The notes under the pieces are model-generated. The model saw only the letters and a program-made list of their open reading frames with translations, did not search any database and had not been told where the DNA came from. The position numbers and the translations under genes are program-made. Positions 13,611 to 19,731 of a stretch of 19,731 nt of DNA are shown piece by piece. Position 1 is the first letter of the stretch. Each line of letters begins with the position of its first letter. The stretch is from Syntrophorhabdus sp. (GTDB lineage: Bacteria; Desulfobacterota; BSN033; UBA1163): positions 1 through 19,731 of the forward strand of contig DYHU01000039.1 of assembly GCA_020724025.1 (NCBI GenBank). The letters are read 5' to 3'.

Positions 13611-13641
13611 AGGTAGGCGGGCCAGGAAAGCCCGTCTACCT
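13611..13641. repeat. 12-bp stem hairpin after the ugpB-type gene
   Basis: AGGTAGGCGGGC (13611-13622) pairs with GCCCGTCTACCT (13630-13641) across a 7-nt loop, with one G-T pair. It lies 32 bp after the binding-protein stop codon in the direction of transcription. No U-tract follows, so it is not a standard intrinsic terminator. It may protect the 3' end of the upstream message or attenuate transcription into the permease genes. Confidence 0.75.
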
Positions 13642-13672
13642 GCCTCTCAGGAATTTCTCGAATATCCTCTTC

Positions 13673-14953
13673 TTATTTGATCACTGCCTGGATCTCTTTC
13701 TGAGCGATCTTCAATGCCTCGGCAGGAGCAATCTTTCCGGCCGCGGAATCGTCCAGTTGCCTCTTCAGGATCTCCCGGACCTTCTGAAAATTTTTGGCCA
13801 TCATCTTCCCGTGGGCAAACTTCAACTGATCCCTTGCGACCAGATATTCGGGATTCTTGCTTATATGCTCTTTCATCACCGGATCATCATAGGCGCTCTG
13901 CCTCACCGCCACATAGCCTGAAGCCGCACTCCATTCCGCTGTGTTCTTCACATTAGACATCCACTCGATATATTTCCAGGACGCCTCCTGCCGCTCCTTC
14001 GAGATCTTTTTGGCGATCATCAGATTGGCTCCTCCCACAGCGGCGCCAAAGGTCTTCTTCTGCGGCATAAAGGTGACACCGAAGTCGAATTTAGCCGATC
14101 GCTTCAAGAAGGTCAGGATGCCCGTGGAATGGTAAAGCATGGCTGTTCTCCCACCTACGAAATCGGGCGGGGTAGAACCCCAGGTGCTGTGGGGCGGTCC
14201 GACTTTAAGGCGGTGTTTCAATTCGACCCAGAAATCGAGGGCTTCGATGGCTTCCTTCGAATCGAAATTGGCCGTCAACCCATCGGCGCTGATGAGGAAA
14301 CTTCCGTTCTGTCTCACGAAGGCCTCGAACAACCAATCATTCCATCCTCCGGAGATCGTCACACCCCATTGTTTATCTCGAATGTTCAATTTGGTTGCAT
14401 AATCCTTCAACTCATCCCAGGTTTTGGGTGGTTTCTCCGGATCCAGTCCGGCTGCCTTAAAAACCTCTTTGTTCCAGTAAAGGACAGGGGTGGACCGCTG
14501 AAAAGGAATTCCATAGATTTTGCCTCCGATGGTGGCATTTTCTCTAAAGGGGGCGAAAAAGTCTTCCCAATAGCCCTTTGCTGTCTTTTTGATATAATCA
14601 TCCAGGGGAAGAACCGCATTCATCGCTAAAAGCGTGGGAAGTTCGGAGATCTCAACCATAAAGATATCCGGAGGGTTCCCAGCCATGATCGCGGTCTGAA
14701 CCTTCTGCATGGTGGGATCGTAATCCCCGGAATAGACCGGGACCACTTCAACTTTGCCTTCATTCTCCTTGTTGAATTTGTCCGTCATCTCTCCGATCAC
14801 CCTTGCCAGAGGGCCCGCCACTCCCACGGGGTAGTAGAAGGTGAGCCGGAGCAACTTCGGCTTGCCTTTCTCCTTCTGAGCCCAGGTCTCAGAAGCGCTG
14901 AACATGCCTGTTATAAAAAAGAAGGCGGTGATAAGTAAAATGATCTTACGCAT
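13673..14953 (-). CDS. Extracellular solute-binding protein, UgpB type
   Basis: Periplasmic binding protein of the Ugp-type importer, 426 residues. The signal peptide is MRKIILLITAFFFITGMFSA..., with probable cleavage after TWA (A25). The mature part is a cluster-1 carbohydrate-type binding protein. Segments shared with E. coli UgpB, compared from memory, include NKENEGKVEVVPVYSGDYD, STPVLYWNKEVFKAAGLDPE (154-173), the tryptophan pair in GGWNDW (202-207), GGANL and AASGYVAVRQSAY. The C-terminal region lacks the RLGNMPQIR segment that carries a ligand-contacting arginine in E. coli UgpB and has HGKMMAKNFQKVR instead. Glycerol 3-phosphate, a glycerophosphodiester or another polyol or sugar are all possible. 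AGGAGG sits 6 nt before ATG 14951-14953. It is the first gene of the operon. Confidence 0.93.
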   Translation of the reverse strand: MRKIILLITAFFFITGMFSASETWAQKEKGKPKLLRLTFYYPVGVAGPLARVIGEMTDKFNKENEGKVEVVPVYSGDYDPTMQKVQTAIMAGNPPDIFMVEISELPTLLAMNAVLPLDDYIKKTAKGYWEDFFAPFRENATIGGKIYGIPFQRSTPVLYWNKEVFKAAGLDPEKPPKTWDELKDYATKLNIRDKQWGVTISGGWNDWLFEAFVRQNGSFLISADGLTANFDSKEAIEALDFWVELKHRLKVGPPHSTWGSTPPDFVGGRTAMLYHSTGILTFLKRSAKFDFGVTFMPQKKTFGAAVGGANLMIAKKISKERQEASWKYIEWMSNVKNTAEWSAASGYVAVRQSAYDDPVMKEHISKNPEYLVARDQLKFAHGKMMAKNFQKVREILKRQLDDSAAGKIAPAEALKIAQKEIQAVIK

Positions 14954-15048
14954 AGAACACCTCCTGAATAATAAGTTGGATTTCCAAAAGATGAGATCGC
15001 TTTAAACCTTCTCCACCCCCTCCTTTCCCATTTAAATATCATACACGG

Positions 15049-15088
15049 GATGCTCCACCCTGTACCCCCTGCTCTATGCCCCATGCTT
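15049..15088. repeat. Degenerate TGCTCY/CCCC low-complexity repeat
   Basis: TGCTCCACCC, TGTACCCCC, TGCTCTATGCC and CCATGC follow one another in the spacer before the UgpB-type gene. I see no clear promoter in 14954-15091 apart from the AGGAGG site of that gene. Confidence 0.35.
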
Positions 15089-15091
15089 TTT

Positions 15092-15280
15092 TTAACCGAA
15101 CATTCCTCCCATTTTACTGGCTCCGGCAATCTTGTTGATGGCAAAGAGGCAGACCCCTCCAAGGACGAGGAGGATGAAACCTAACGCCGCCGCCTCATTG
15201 CGGGATCCCGATGTGTAGCAATCGAAAATCCCAACGGTCAATACCTCTGTCGTCAGGGTAAGTAGAACCTTGGGTGGGTT
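15092..15280 (-). pseudogene. C-terminal remnant of an ABC transporter permease
   Basis: The reading frame ending at 15092 contains VLLTLTTEVLTVGIFDCYT followed by SGSRNEAAALGFILLVLG and one hydrophobic helix, then a short tail KMGGMFG. This resembles the last transmembrane segment and tail of FbpB/PotB-type permeases, where a TEVLxVxIxD block precedes the final helix. Nothing recognisable as the rest of a permease lies upstream. The frame runs into the end of the neighbouring ATPase gene with unrelated-looking residues, and another frame reads LVVFAVAWYTGVKPIF before a stop. I read it as the 3' scrap of a deleted second permease, directly behind the ATPase. A small functional one-helix protein is the less likely alternative. 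The exact 5' limit is uncertain. Confidence 0.6.
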
Positions 15281-15339
15281 GGGAATATCGGTTTGACGCC
15301 GGTGTACCAAGCCACCGCAAACACTACCAGGCGACAGGG

Positions 15340-16422
15340 TTAAGATAGGACGATACATTTCTCGGGATTCAGAAACAGGAAGAGTTCCTCTCCTTCCTTC
15401 TGCCTCATATCATAAGGGGCTTGCACTCGAATCATGGTGCTGTCCACATTCACAAAGAAGTTCAAGAAGTTTCCGAGATAGGCTCGATGCATGATGATGC
15501 CTTTGAAAAGATTGTCCCGCTCCTCCGGTGGTTCGGCGAATACTTCTATGTCTTCGGGACGGATGGAGACGTGAACTTTCTGATTCGGGACGGCCGTCGC
15601 AGAGTCAAACACTCTACAAAGCATCTTCTGACCAAATTCGGTTTGAATGTAAACCAGATCTCTGTCCTTAGGAACTTCCGCTATCTCCCCGGATATGAAG
15701 TTCGTGGTCCCGATGAAATCGGCGACAAACCGGTTCGCAGGCTTCTTATAGATCTCCTCCGGAACGCCGACCTGCACGATGTTCCCTGTATCCATCACTG
15801 CGATACGATCGGAGATCACCATCGCCTCTGCCTGGTCGTGGGTGACATATACGGAGGTGATATGCATGCGTCTTGCCAGGCTCTTGATTTCAAATCTCAT
15901 TTTTTCTCTGAGTTTGGCATCCAGATTGCTAAGCGGTTCGTCCAATAGCAACACCTTTGGATTCCGAACAAGAGCCCGCGCAAGAGCCACCCTTTGTTGC
16001 TGTCCACCGCTCAATTGGTTTGGATATCTGTCTCCCAGGCCAGTCAAACCCACTAATTCCAATACTTGTCTCCCCTTTTCCTGGACACTCTCCCTGGGTA
16101 TCCTCTCAATTCTCAAGCCGTAAACGATATTGTCGAATACCTTCATATGCGGCCATACGGCATAGTTTTGGAACACCATGCCGATTCCCCTTTTTGACGG
16201 TGGAACAAACCCTTGTGAAAACATCGGATTGCCGTCTATAACGACGTCCCCCTGCTCTGGCTTCTCCAATCCGGCGATGCAGCGCAAGGTGGTCGTTTTG
16301 CCGCATCCACTGGGACCGAGGAGCGTTAAAATCTCTCCTTCTTTCACTTCAAGCTGTATGTGGTTCACTGCCACTACTTTCTTATACCGCTTGAACAGGT
16401 TTTGGATTTCTATGAATGCCAT
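15340..16422 (-). CDS. ABC transporter ATPase, FbpC/PotA type
   Basis: Nucleotide-binding subunit of the FbpABC/AfuABC-type importer, 360 residues. It has Walker A GPSGCGKTT (36-44), Q-loop in VFQNYAVWPH, signature LSGGQQQRVALARA (137-150), Walker B VLLLDEP (157-163), H-loop THD and a C-terminal TOBE domain (about 285-355, with SIRPEDIEVF). I set the start at ATG 16420-16422 (MAFIEIQNLF). AAAGGAG is 9 nt upstream, and a possible GTG start at 16449 would place that site inside the gene. It lies 40 bp after the double permease gene on the same strand. The closely related UgpC-type ATPase 3.7 kb away belongs to a different class; the two share motifs but differ in regulatory domains. Confidence 0.94.
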   Translation of the reverse strand: MAFIEIQNLFKRYKKVVAVNHIQLEVKEGEILTLLGPSGCGKTTTLRCIAGLEKPEQGDVVIDGNPMFSQGFVPPSKRGIGMVFQNYAVWPHMKVFDNIVYGLRIERIPRESVQEKGRQVLELVGLTGLGDRYPNQLSGGQQQRVALARALVRNPKVLLLDEPLSNLDAKLREKMRFEIKSLARRMHITSVYVTHDQAEAMVISDRIAVMDTGNIVQVGVPEEIYKKPANRFVADFIGTTNFISGEIAEVPKDRDLVYIQTEFGQKMLCRVFDSATAVPNQKVHVSIRPEDIEVFAEPPEERDNLFKGIIMHRAYLGNFLNFFVNVDSTMIRVQAPYDMRQKEGEELFLFLNPEKCIVLS

Positions 16423-16431
16423 TGAATCAGT

Positions 16432-16438
16432 CTCCTTT
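16432..16438 (-). promoter_or_regulatory. Ribosome binding site deciding the fbpC-type start
   Basis: AAAGGAG lies 9 nt before ATG 16420-16422. It argues against the longer GTG start at 16449, which would include this site in the coding sequence. Confidence 0.75.
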
Positions 16439-16462
16439 AATGATCCCACATACTGGGATTTT

Positions 16463-18139
16463 TTACCTGCCGCCGGGACCCCAGGCGGCTTTGAGGATGC
16501 CTCCGCCGATTCTTGATATGATCAGCAGAAGAATAAAGGTGATCACAACCATCAGGAAAGCCATGGAGGCGGCGATTCCGAACTCCATGCCGCGGTGCCA
16601 GTTCAAATAGATTCCTATGGGCAAGGTTTCCCATCCTCCCCGATAGAGGAATATCGCAGTAGTGATCTCCTGGAACGCCATGATGAAAAACATCACCACG
16701 CCGATGAACACCCCTTTGAGCAGCAAAGGCAAAGAGATATTGAGAAACGTTCTAAGTTTACCCGCGCCCGATACTTCGGAGGCCTCCTCGAGCGAAATAT
16801 CCAACTGCAGGTAGGAGGAATGGGCCATCCGCAAAAAGTACGGGAGCCGCCGCGCAAACAGGGACAGCGGCATGATGATCCAATGCGTGGCCAAAGGGAT
16901 GTCTTTCCAGAATGCCAGGAGATAACTTACACCGACCGCGATACCCGGGAAAGCGAGCATCAGTGTGATCACAAAGTCAAGCGCATTTTTCCCGGGGACC
17001 TGGGTGCGGACGATGAGATAGGCGACTGGAAGCCCGAAGGCGATCCCAAAAACCAGGGCTACCCCGCTGAAGAGGAAGGAGTTCTGGATCAGGGCCGGGG
17101 TTTCCAGAAAGATCATCCTGAAATTATCAAGTGTCCAATATGTTGGAAATGGCGAAAAGACCCATCTTCTCGAAAAAGCGGCTAACCCCAGCACAGCCGG
17201 AATCAGCAGGACGATGACAGCGATAAAAAACATGTACGAATACGCGCCCAATTTCATCAATGCGCCTGGCTCGATCACTCTCCCTTCCAGCGTCGTCCCT
17301 TTCGAGAGACCGGTATACTTTTTCCTCTCAACCCACCGCCTGGAGAGCAAGAAGAGGCTAATACAAACGATGGACGAAACGACCACCGCCACGATTCCCA
17401 TGTACTTGCGGTGCATATCGGTAAAGTGATAGGCAATGTTGATGTAGGCAATCGAGGGGAGATAGTCCAGCTTCCCGAGAATCAATGGCGTGAGCCAGTC
17501 CGTAAAGGGCCACAGGAATACGATGACCGCGCCCGCCAGATAATTTGGGGTGGAGAGAGGCAAAGTAACCGTGAGGAATCTCCAGAAGCCCCTCGCCCCC
17601 TCGACTTCGGCGGCTTCTTCAAAGGAGGGATCTATGTTGGTAAAACCTGCGGAAAGACTGAGGACGATAAAAGGGAGCATGTGCAGGGCTTGAATGAATA
17701 CCAGCCCGTGCAGCCCATAGATGAAATTGATGGGCGTCTTGATCAACTCCATTTCCAGAAGCAGAAGGTTCAGAGTTCCATACTTGCCGAAAAAGATGAC
17801 GAATGCAAATGCGCCGGCGTAAGCGGGCAAAACAATCGGCAAAAGGATGAGGGCTGTAAAAACTGTCTTCCCCAACAGTCTGTATCTCGCCAGAATGTAC
17901 GCCAGGGGCACCCCGAACAAGGTGGTCGTCAGGAGCACCAGCGCGCTCAGGAACAGGGTGTTTCCAAAGGTTTTAAGATAATACCCGTCTTTGAAGAATT
18001 CCAGGTAATTGCCTATGCCCCATCCGCCTGTTCCGGCGATTTTGAAGCTTTCCAGAACCAGAATTGACAACGGATAAATCACGAGGAAGGCAATGACCAA
18101 CCACAGGAGGATTGATAGAAAGATATTGCCGCGAGACAT
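16463..18139 (-). CDS. Fused double-domain ABC permease, FbpB type
   Basis: Membrane subunit of the FbpABC/AfuABC-type importer. It is an internal duplication of a six-helix permease fused into one 558-residue chain, so one gene supplies both halves of the channel. Each half has its own EAA coupling loop: FEEAAEVEGARGFWRFLTVTLPL (173-195) and LEEASEVSGAGKLRTFLNISLPL (450-472). A charged linker (about 268-295) joins the halves. Family members import ferric iron, thiamine, phosphonates or sugar phosphates, so the permease does not tell the solute. The start ATG 18137-18139 follows AAGGG by 6 nt and gives the short MSRGNIF lead before the first helix. The binding-protein gene is upstream across a hairpin-rich 283-bp spacer. 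Confidence 0.95.
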   Translation of the reverse strand: MSRGNIFLSILLWLVIAFLVIYPLSILVLESFKIAGTGGWGIGNYLEFFKDGYYLKTFGNTLFLSALVLLTTTLFGVPLAYILARYRLLGKTVFTALILLPIVLPAYAGAFAFVIFFGKYGTLNLLLLEMELIKTPINFIYGLHGLVFIQALHMLPFIVLSLSAGFTNIDPSFEEAAEVEGARGFWRFLTVTLPLSTPNYLAGAVIVFLWPFTDWLTPLILGKLDYLPSIAYINIAYHFTDMHRKYMGIVAVVVSSIVCISLFLLSRRWVERKKYTGLSKGTTLEGRVIEPGALMKLGAYSYMFFIAVIVLLIPAVLGLAAFSRRWVFSPFPTYWTLDNFRMIFLETPALIQNSFLFSGVALVFGIAFGLPVAYLIVRTQVPGKNALDFVITLMLAFPGIAVGVSYLLAFWKDIPLATHWIIMPLSLFARRLPYFLRMAHSSYLQLDISLEEASEVSGAGKLRTFLNISLPLLLKGVFIGVVMFFIMAFQEITTAIFLYRGGWETLPIGIYLNWHRGMEFGIAASMAFLMVVITFILLLIISRIGGGILKAAWGPGGR

Positions 18140-18155
18140 ATCACACCCTTTCCTT

Positions 18156-18321
18156 GACCCCGTTTAGAGATACATCTCTAACGGGGTCAACAAAATGCAG
18201 TCCCGTCAAAGGGAGGACTGCATTTTCTCCCTTTGCAAAAGGGCGACTGAAGGGGATTTTTGGGATCAACCCTTCGACTCCCAGGCCTAAAGACCAAGGC
18301 TTGCTCAGGGTTAACCCTGAG
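18156..18321. repeat. Cluster of three palindromes between binding protein and permease genes
   Basis: First, GACCCCGTTTAGAGAT pairs with ATCTCTAACGGGGTC (18156-18188), 15 bp with a one-base bulge. Second, AAAATGCAGTCC (18192-18203) pairs perfectly with GGACTGCATTTT (18215-18226). Third, CTCAGGGTTAACCCTGAG (18304-18321) is a perfect 18-bp palindrome. No U-tract follows any of them on the minus strand, so none is a classic terminator. There is no gene in this 283-bp spacer. A role in stabilising the binding-protein message is an inference. Confidence 0.8.
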
Positions 18322-18422
18322 AGGTGTTTCTTTATCCCGTCTTCAAAGGCGGTGATAGGCGCCGTCGAATGGGTCAAGATGATTTTGAAAATGAATTCGG
18401 CAATGCAAGTCTTATCTTAACA

Positions 18423-19731
18423 TTACCGTTTTTTCGGCGCGGCGAGCAGCGCCCGTGCTTCCGCCGCAGACAGACGAGCGGCGGCATATTTTCCATCCAT
18501 CTCGAAAAGCTTTCTGGCTTCTTTTATTTTTTCCTCAGCCCTCTTCACATCTACCTTCTTCTCTTTCGCTGCATTAACCTCCCCCTCAACCGCCTCGATC
18601 AGGGCCAGACTGTCTTTCAACTCGCCCCATTTTCTGTAAATCTCGAACTCATAGTAGCGGTTGACATCGTCCCATCTCTTTGTGGCGAGGTCCAAGTTGT
18701 AATCAATGAACCCGACTTTCAGATCCCAGAAAGAATCCACACCGAGCGTTTCCCGGGCGTGCTTGGCCATGGTGACACCTTCTTTCTCCCATAAGGAGAA
18801 TTTGATGTCCGTCCTGGCCGGGAAGTAACAGCCCTCCAGCACGTATTTTTGTCCGTCCATGCTGAATAGCCAGTCCAGAAAGATCTTTGCGGTCGCTTCG
18901 TTGGGCGCGCCTTTCAACAAAGCCACTGCCTCTGGAACCAGGATCGTTTTGTCAGGGAGCAAGTCGCGCACGGGATAGCCATCTTTGCGCCCAGAAAACG
19001 CGTTCATTTGCGGCTGCGCAATCGCGATGGGAACTTCGCCGCGGGTCGCTATGTGGGTCGAATCTACGCTGCTGGTGGAGAAGCGTGCTAACTGCGCAGC
19101 CAATAATCTATTATACGCCCAGCCTTCCTTTTCTCCAAATGCCTGCAAGTGGATTTCCACAATTTCGTGTGATGTGCCGGAGGCGTATGGCAGCGTGTTC
19201 ACGATGTAACCTCTGTAGATGGGGTCGAGCAGTTCCTTCCATGTCTTGGGAGGCGGCAGCCTTAGCGCTTTCAAAACCCTCTCGTTATACAGAGTGGATA
19301 CGATCCAAGGCGCGAAGCAGGTCCAATAATCACCTTCATCCTTCACCTTCATACCTTGCCATTTGGCAGGAACCTTATCCCAATCCTTTGGCTTGTAAGG
19401 AACGATCAGTCCCTCTTTCTTCAAGACTTCATGGGCCGGAGCGCCTGCGCCCAGGAAGACATCAGCATCCGGTTTGCCGCCCCATGATCTCACTTTGTCC
19501 ACGACGACCGGCCATCCGCCCGGCCGCACGAACGTGATGTCCACATCCTTACCATAGGTCTTCTTGTAGTACTCCTTGAAACCTTTGGTCAGACTGTCGG
19601 ATAACTCTTTGTAAACAGGACCAATCCAACCGACCTTCTCTCGCTGAGCCTGGACTTCAGCTGGAGGCACCGAAAAAACCATGACAAATGCCAATAAAAA
19701 AAGCGTGGTGATTCTTACAAAAACATTTCCT
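18423..19731 (-). CDS. Extracellular solute-binding protein, FbpA/AfuA type, 5'-truncated by window edge
   Basis: Periplasmic binding protein of the FbpABC-type importer. The frame stays open to the right edge. Upstream of the TTG at 19694 it reads NVFVRITTLFL in frame, which completes a signal peptide (VQA|QRE), so the true start is outside the window. The body is a family-1/COG1840 protein with DADVFLGAGAPAHEVLKKEGL, YNERVL, PKTWKELLDPIYRGYI and LKGAPNEATAKIFLDWLFSMDGQ. At the place where FbpA proteins carry the iron-binding Tyr-Tyr pair this protein reads AQPQMNAFSG, so ferric iron as ligand is doubtful. The last 60 or so residues are a charged, Ala/Glu/Lys-rich helical extension (ALIEAVEGEVNAAKEKK...), beyond the normal end of the fold and probably a coiled coil. 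The solute is unknown. Confidence 0.9.
   Translation of the reverse strand, partial: GNVFVRITTLFLLAFVMVFSVPPAEVQAQREKVGWIGPVYKELSDSLTKGFKEYYKKTYGKDVDITFVRPGGWPVVVDKVRSWGGKPDADVFLGAGAPAHEVLKKEGLIVPYKPKDWDKVPAKWQGMKVKDEGDYWTCFAPWIVSTLYNERVLKALRLPPPKTWKELLDPIYRGYIVNTLPYASGTSHEIVEIHLQAFGEKEGWAYNRLLAAQLARFSTSSVDSTHIATRGEVPIAIAQPQMNAFSGRKDGYPVRDLLPDKTILVPEAVALLKGAPNEATAKIFLDWLFSMDGQKYVLEGCYFPARTDIKFSLWEKEGVTMAKHARETLGVDSFWDLKVGFIDYNLDLATKRWDDVNRYYEFEIYRKWGELKDSLALIEAVEGEVNAAKEKKVDVKRAEEKIKEARKLFEMDGKYAAARLSAAEARALLAAPKKR

Noticed and set aside
15281..15358. Extension of the permease remnant up to an ATG at 15358
   Set aside because: Residues before VLLTLTTEVLTV do not resemble a permease, and the frame overlaps the end of the ATPase gene. 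Only the last part is supported as a remnant.
18141..18377. Possible 78-residue minus-strand protein between binding protein and permease genes
   Set aside because: It is composed of the three palindromes, with no domain, ribosome site or protein-like composition.

Overview
The window is a dense block of bacterial chromosome in which every recognisable gene lies on the minus strand, so the sequence is best read from right to left. Sigma-70-like signals, Shine-Dalgarno sites, an outer-membrane-type lipoprotein peptidase and many short palindromic intergenic repeats suggest a Gram-negative, mid-GC, environmental bacterium. Desulfobacterota (Deltaproteobacteria-like) or Nitrospirota-like are guesses from gene style and repeats only; no marker in the window fixes the phylum.

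Right part (about 15090-19731): an FbpABC/AfuABC-type ABC importer. Its solute-binding protein is cut by the window edge, a fused double-domain permease follows, and then an ATPase. Behind the ATPase sits a short broken remnant of a second permease. Middle part (9610-14953): a Ugp-type carbohydrate or glycerol-phosphate importer in the order binding protein, UgpA, UgpE, UgpC, followed by a HAD-IIA sugar-phosphate-type phosphatase. In both operons the binding-protein gene is separated from its permease gene by a spacer full of strong hairpins, an arrangement that can raise binding-protein yield.

Left part (1-8667): housekeeping genes mutS, pcm, an NlpD-like LysM/M23 lipoprotein, tsaD, rsmA and the first 613 codons of clpB. 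They cover mismatch repair, protein repair, cell-wall hydrolysis, tRNA t6A modification, 16S rRNA dimethylation and disaggregation.

The most notable structure is a Y1 (RAYT/IS200-like) transposase element at 8666-9605. It is bounded by perfect 21-bp inverted repeats and fills the gap between the phosphatase stop codon and mutS. Its left repeat supplies the first two bases of the mutS start codon, and mutS has no visible Shine-Dalgarno. The other striking non-coding object is a roughly 306-bp imperfect palindrome that occupies almost the whole mutS-pcm spacer.

Nearly every spacer longer than about 80 bp holds a repeat: a REP-like doublet at 2825-2916, a nested palindrome at 4081-4201, a heptamer tandem array at 5022-5084, REP-like palindromes at 10441 and 13611, a dRS3-like element at 5860 and 13473, and a hairpin cluster at 18156-18321. 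I see no tRNA, rRNA, CRISPR array, phage or defence module, and no clearly new multi-gene system. The unusual biology here is in the repeats, the insertion at mutS and details of the transporters.
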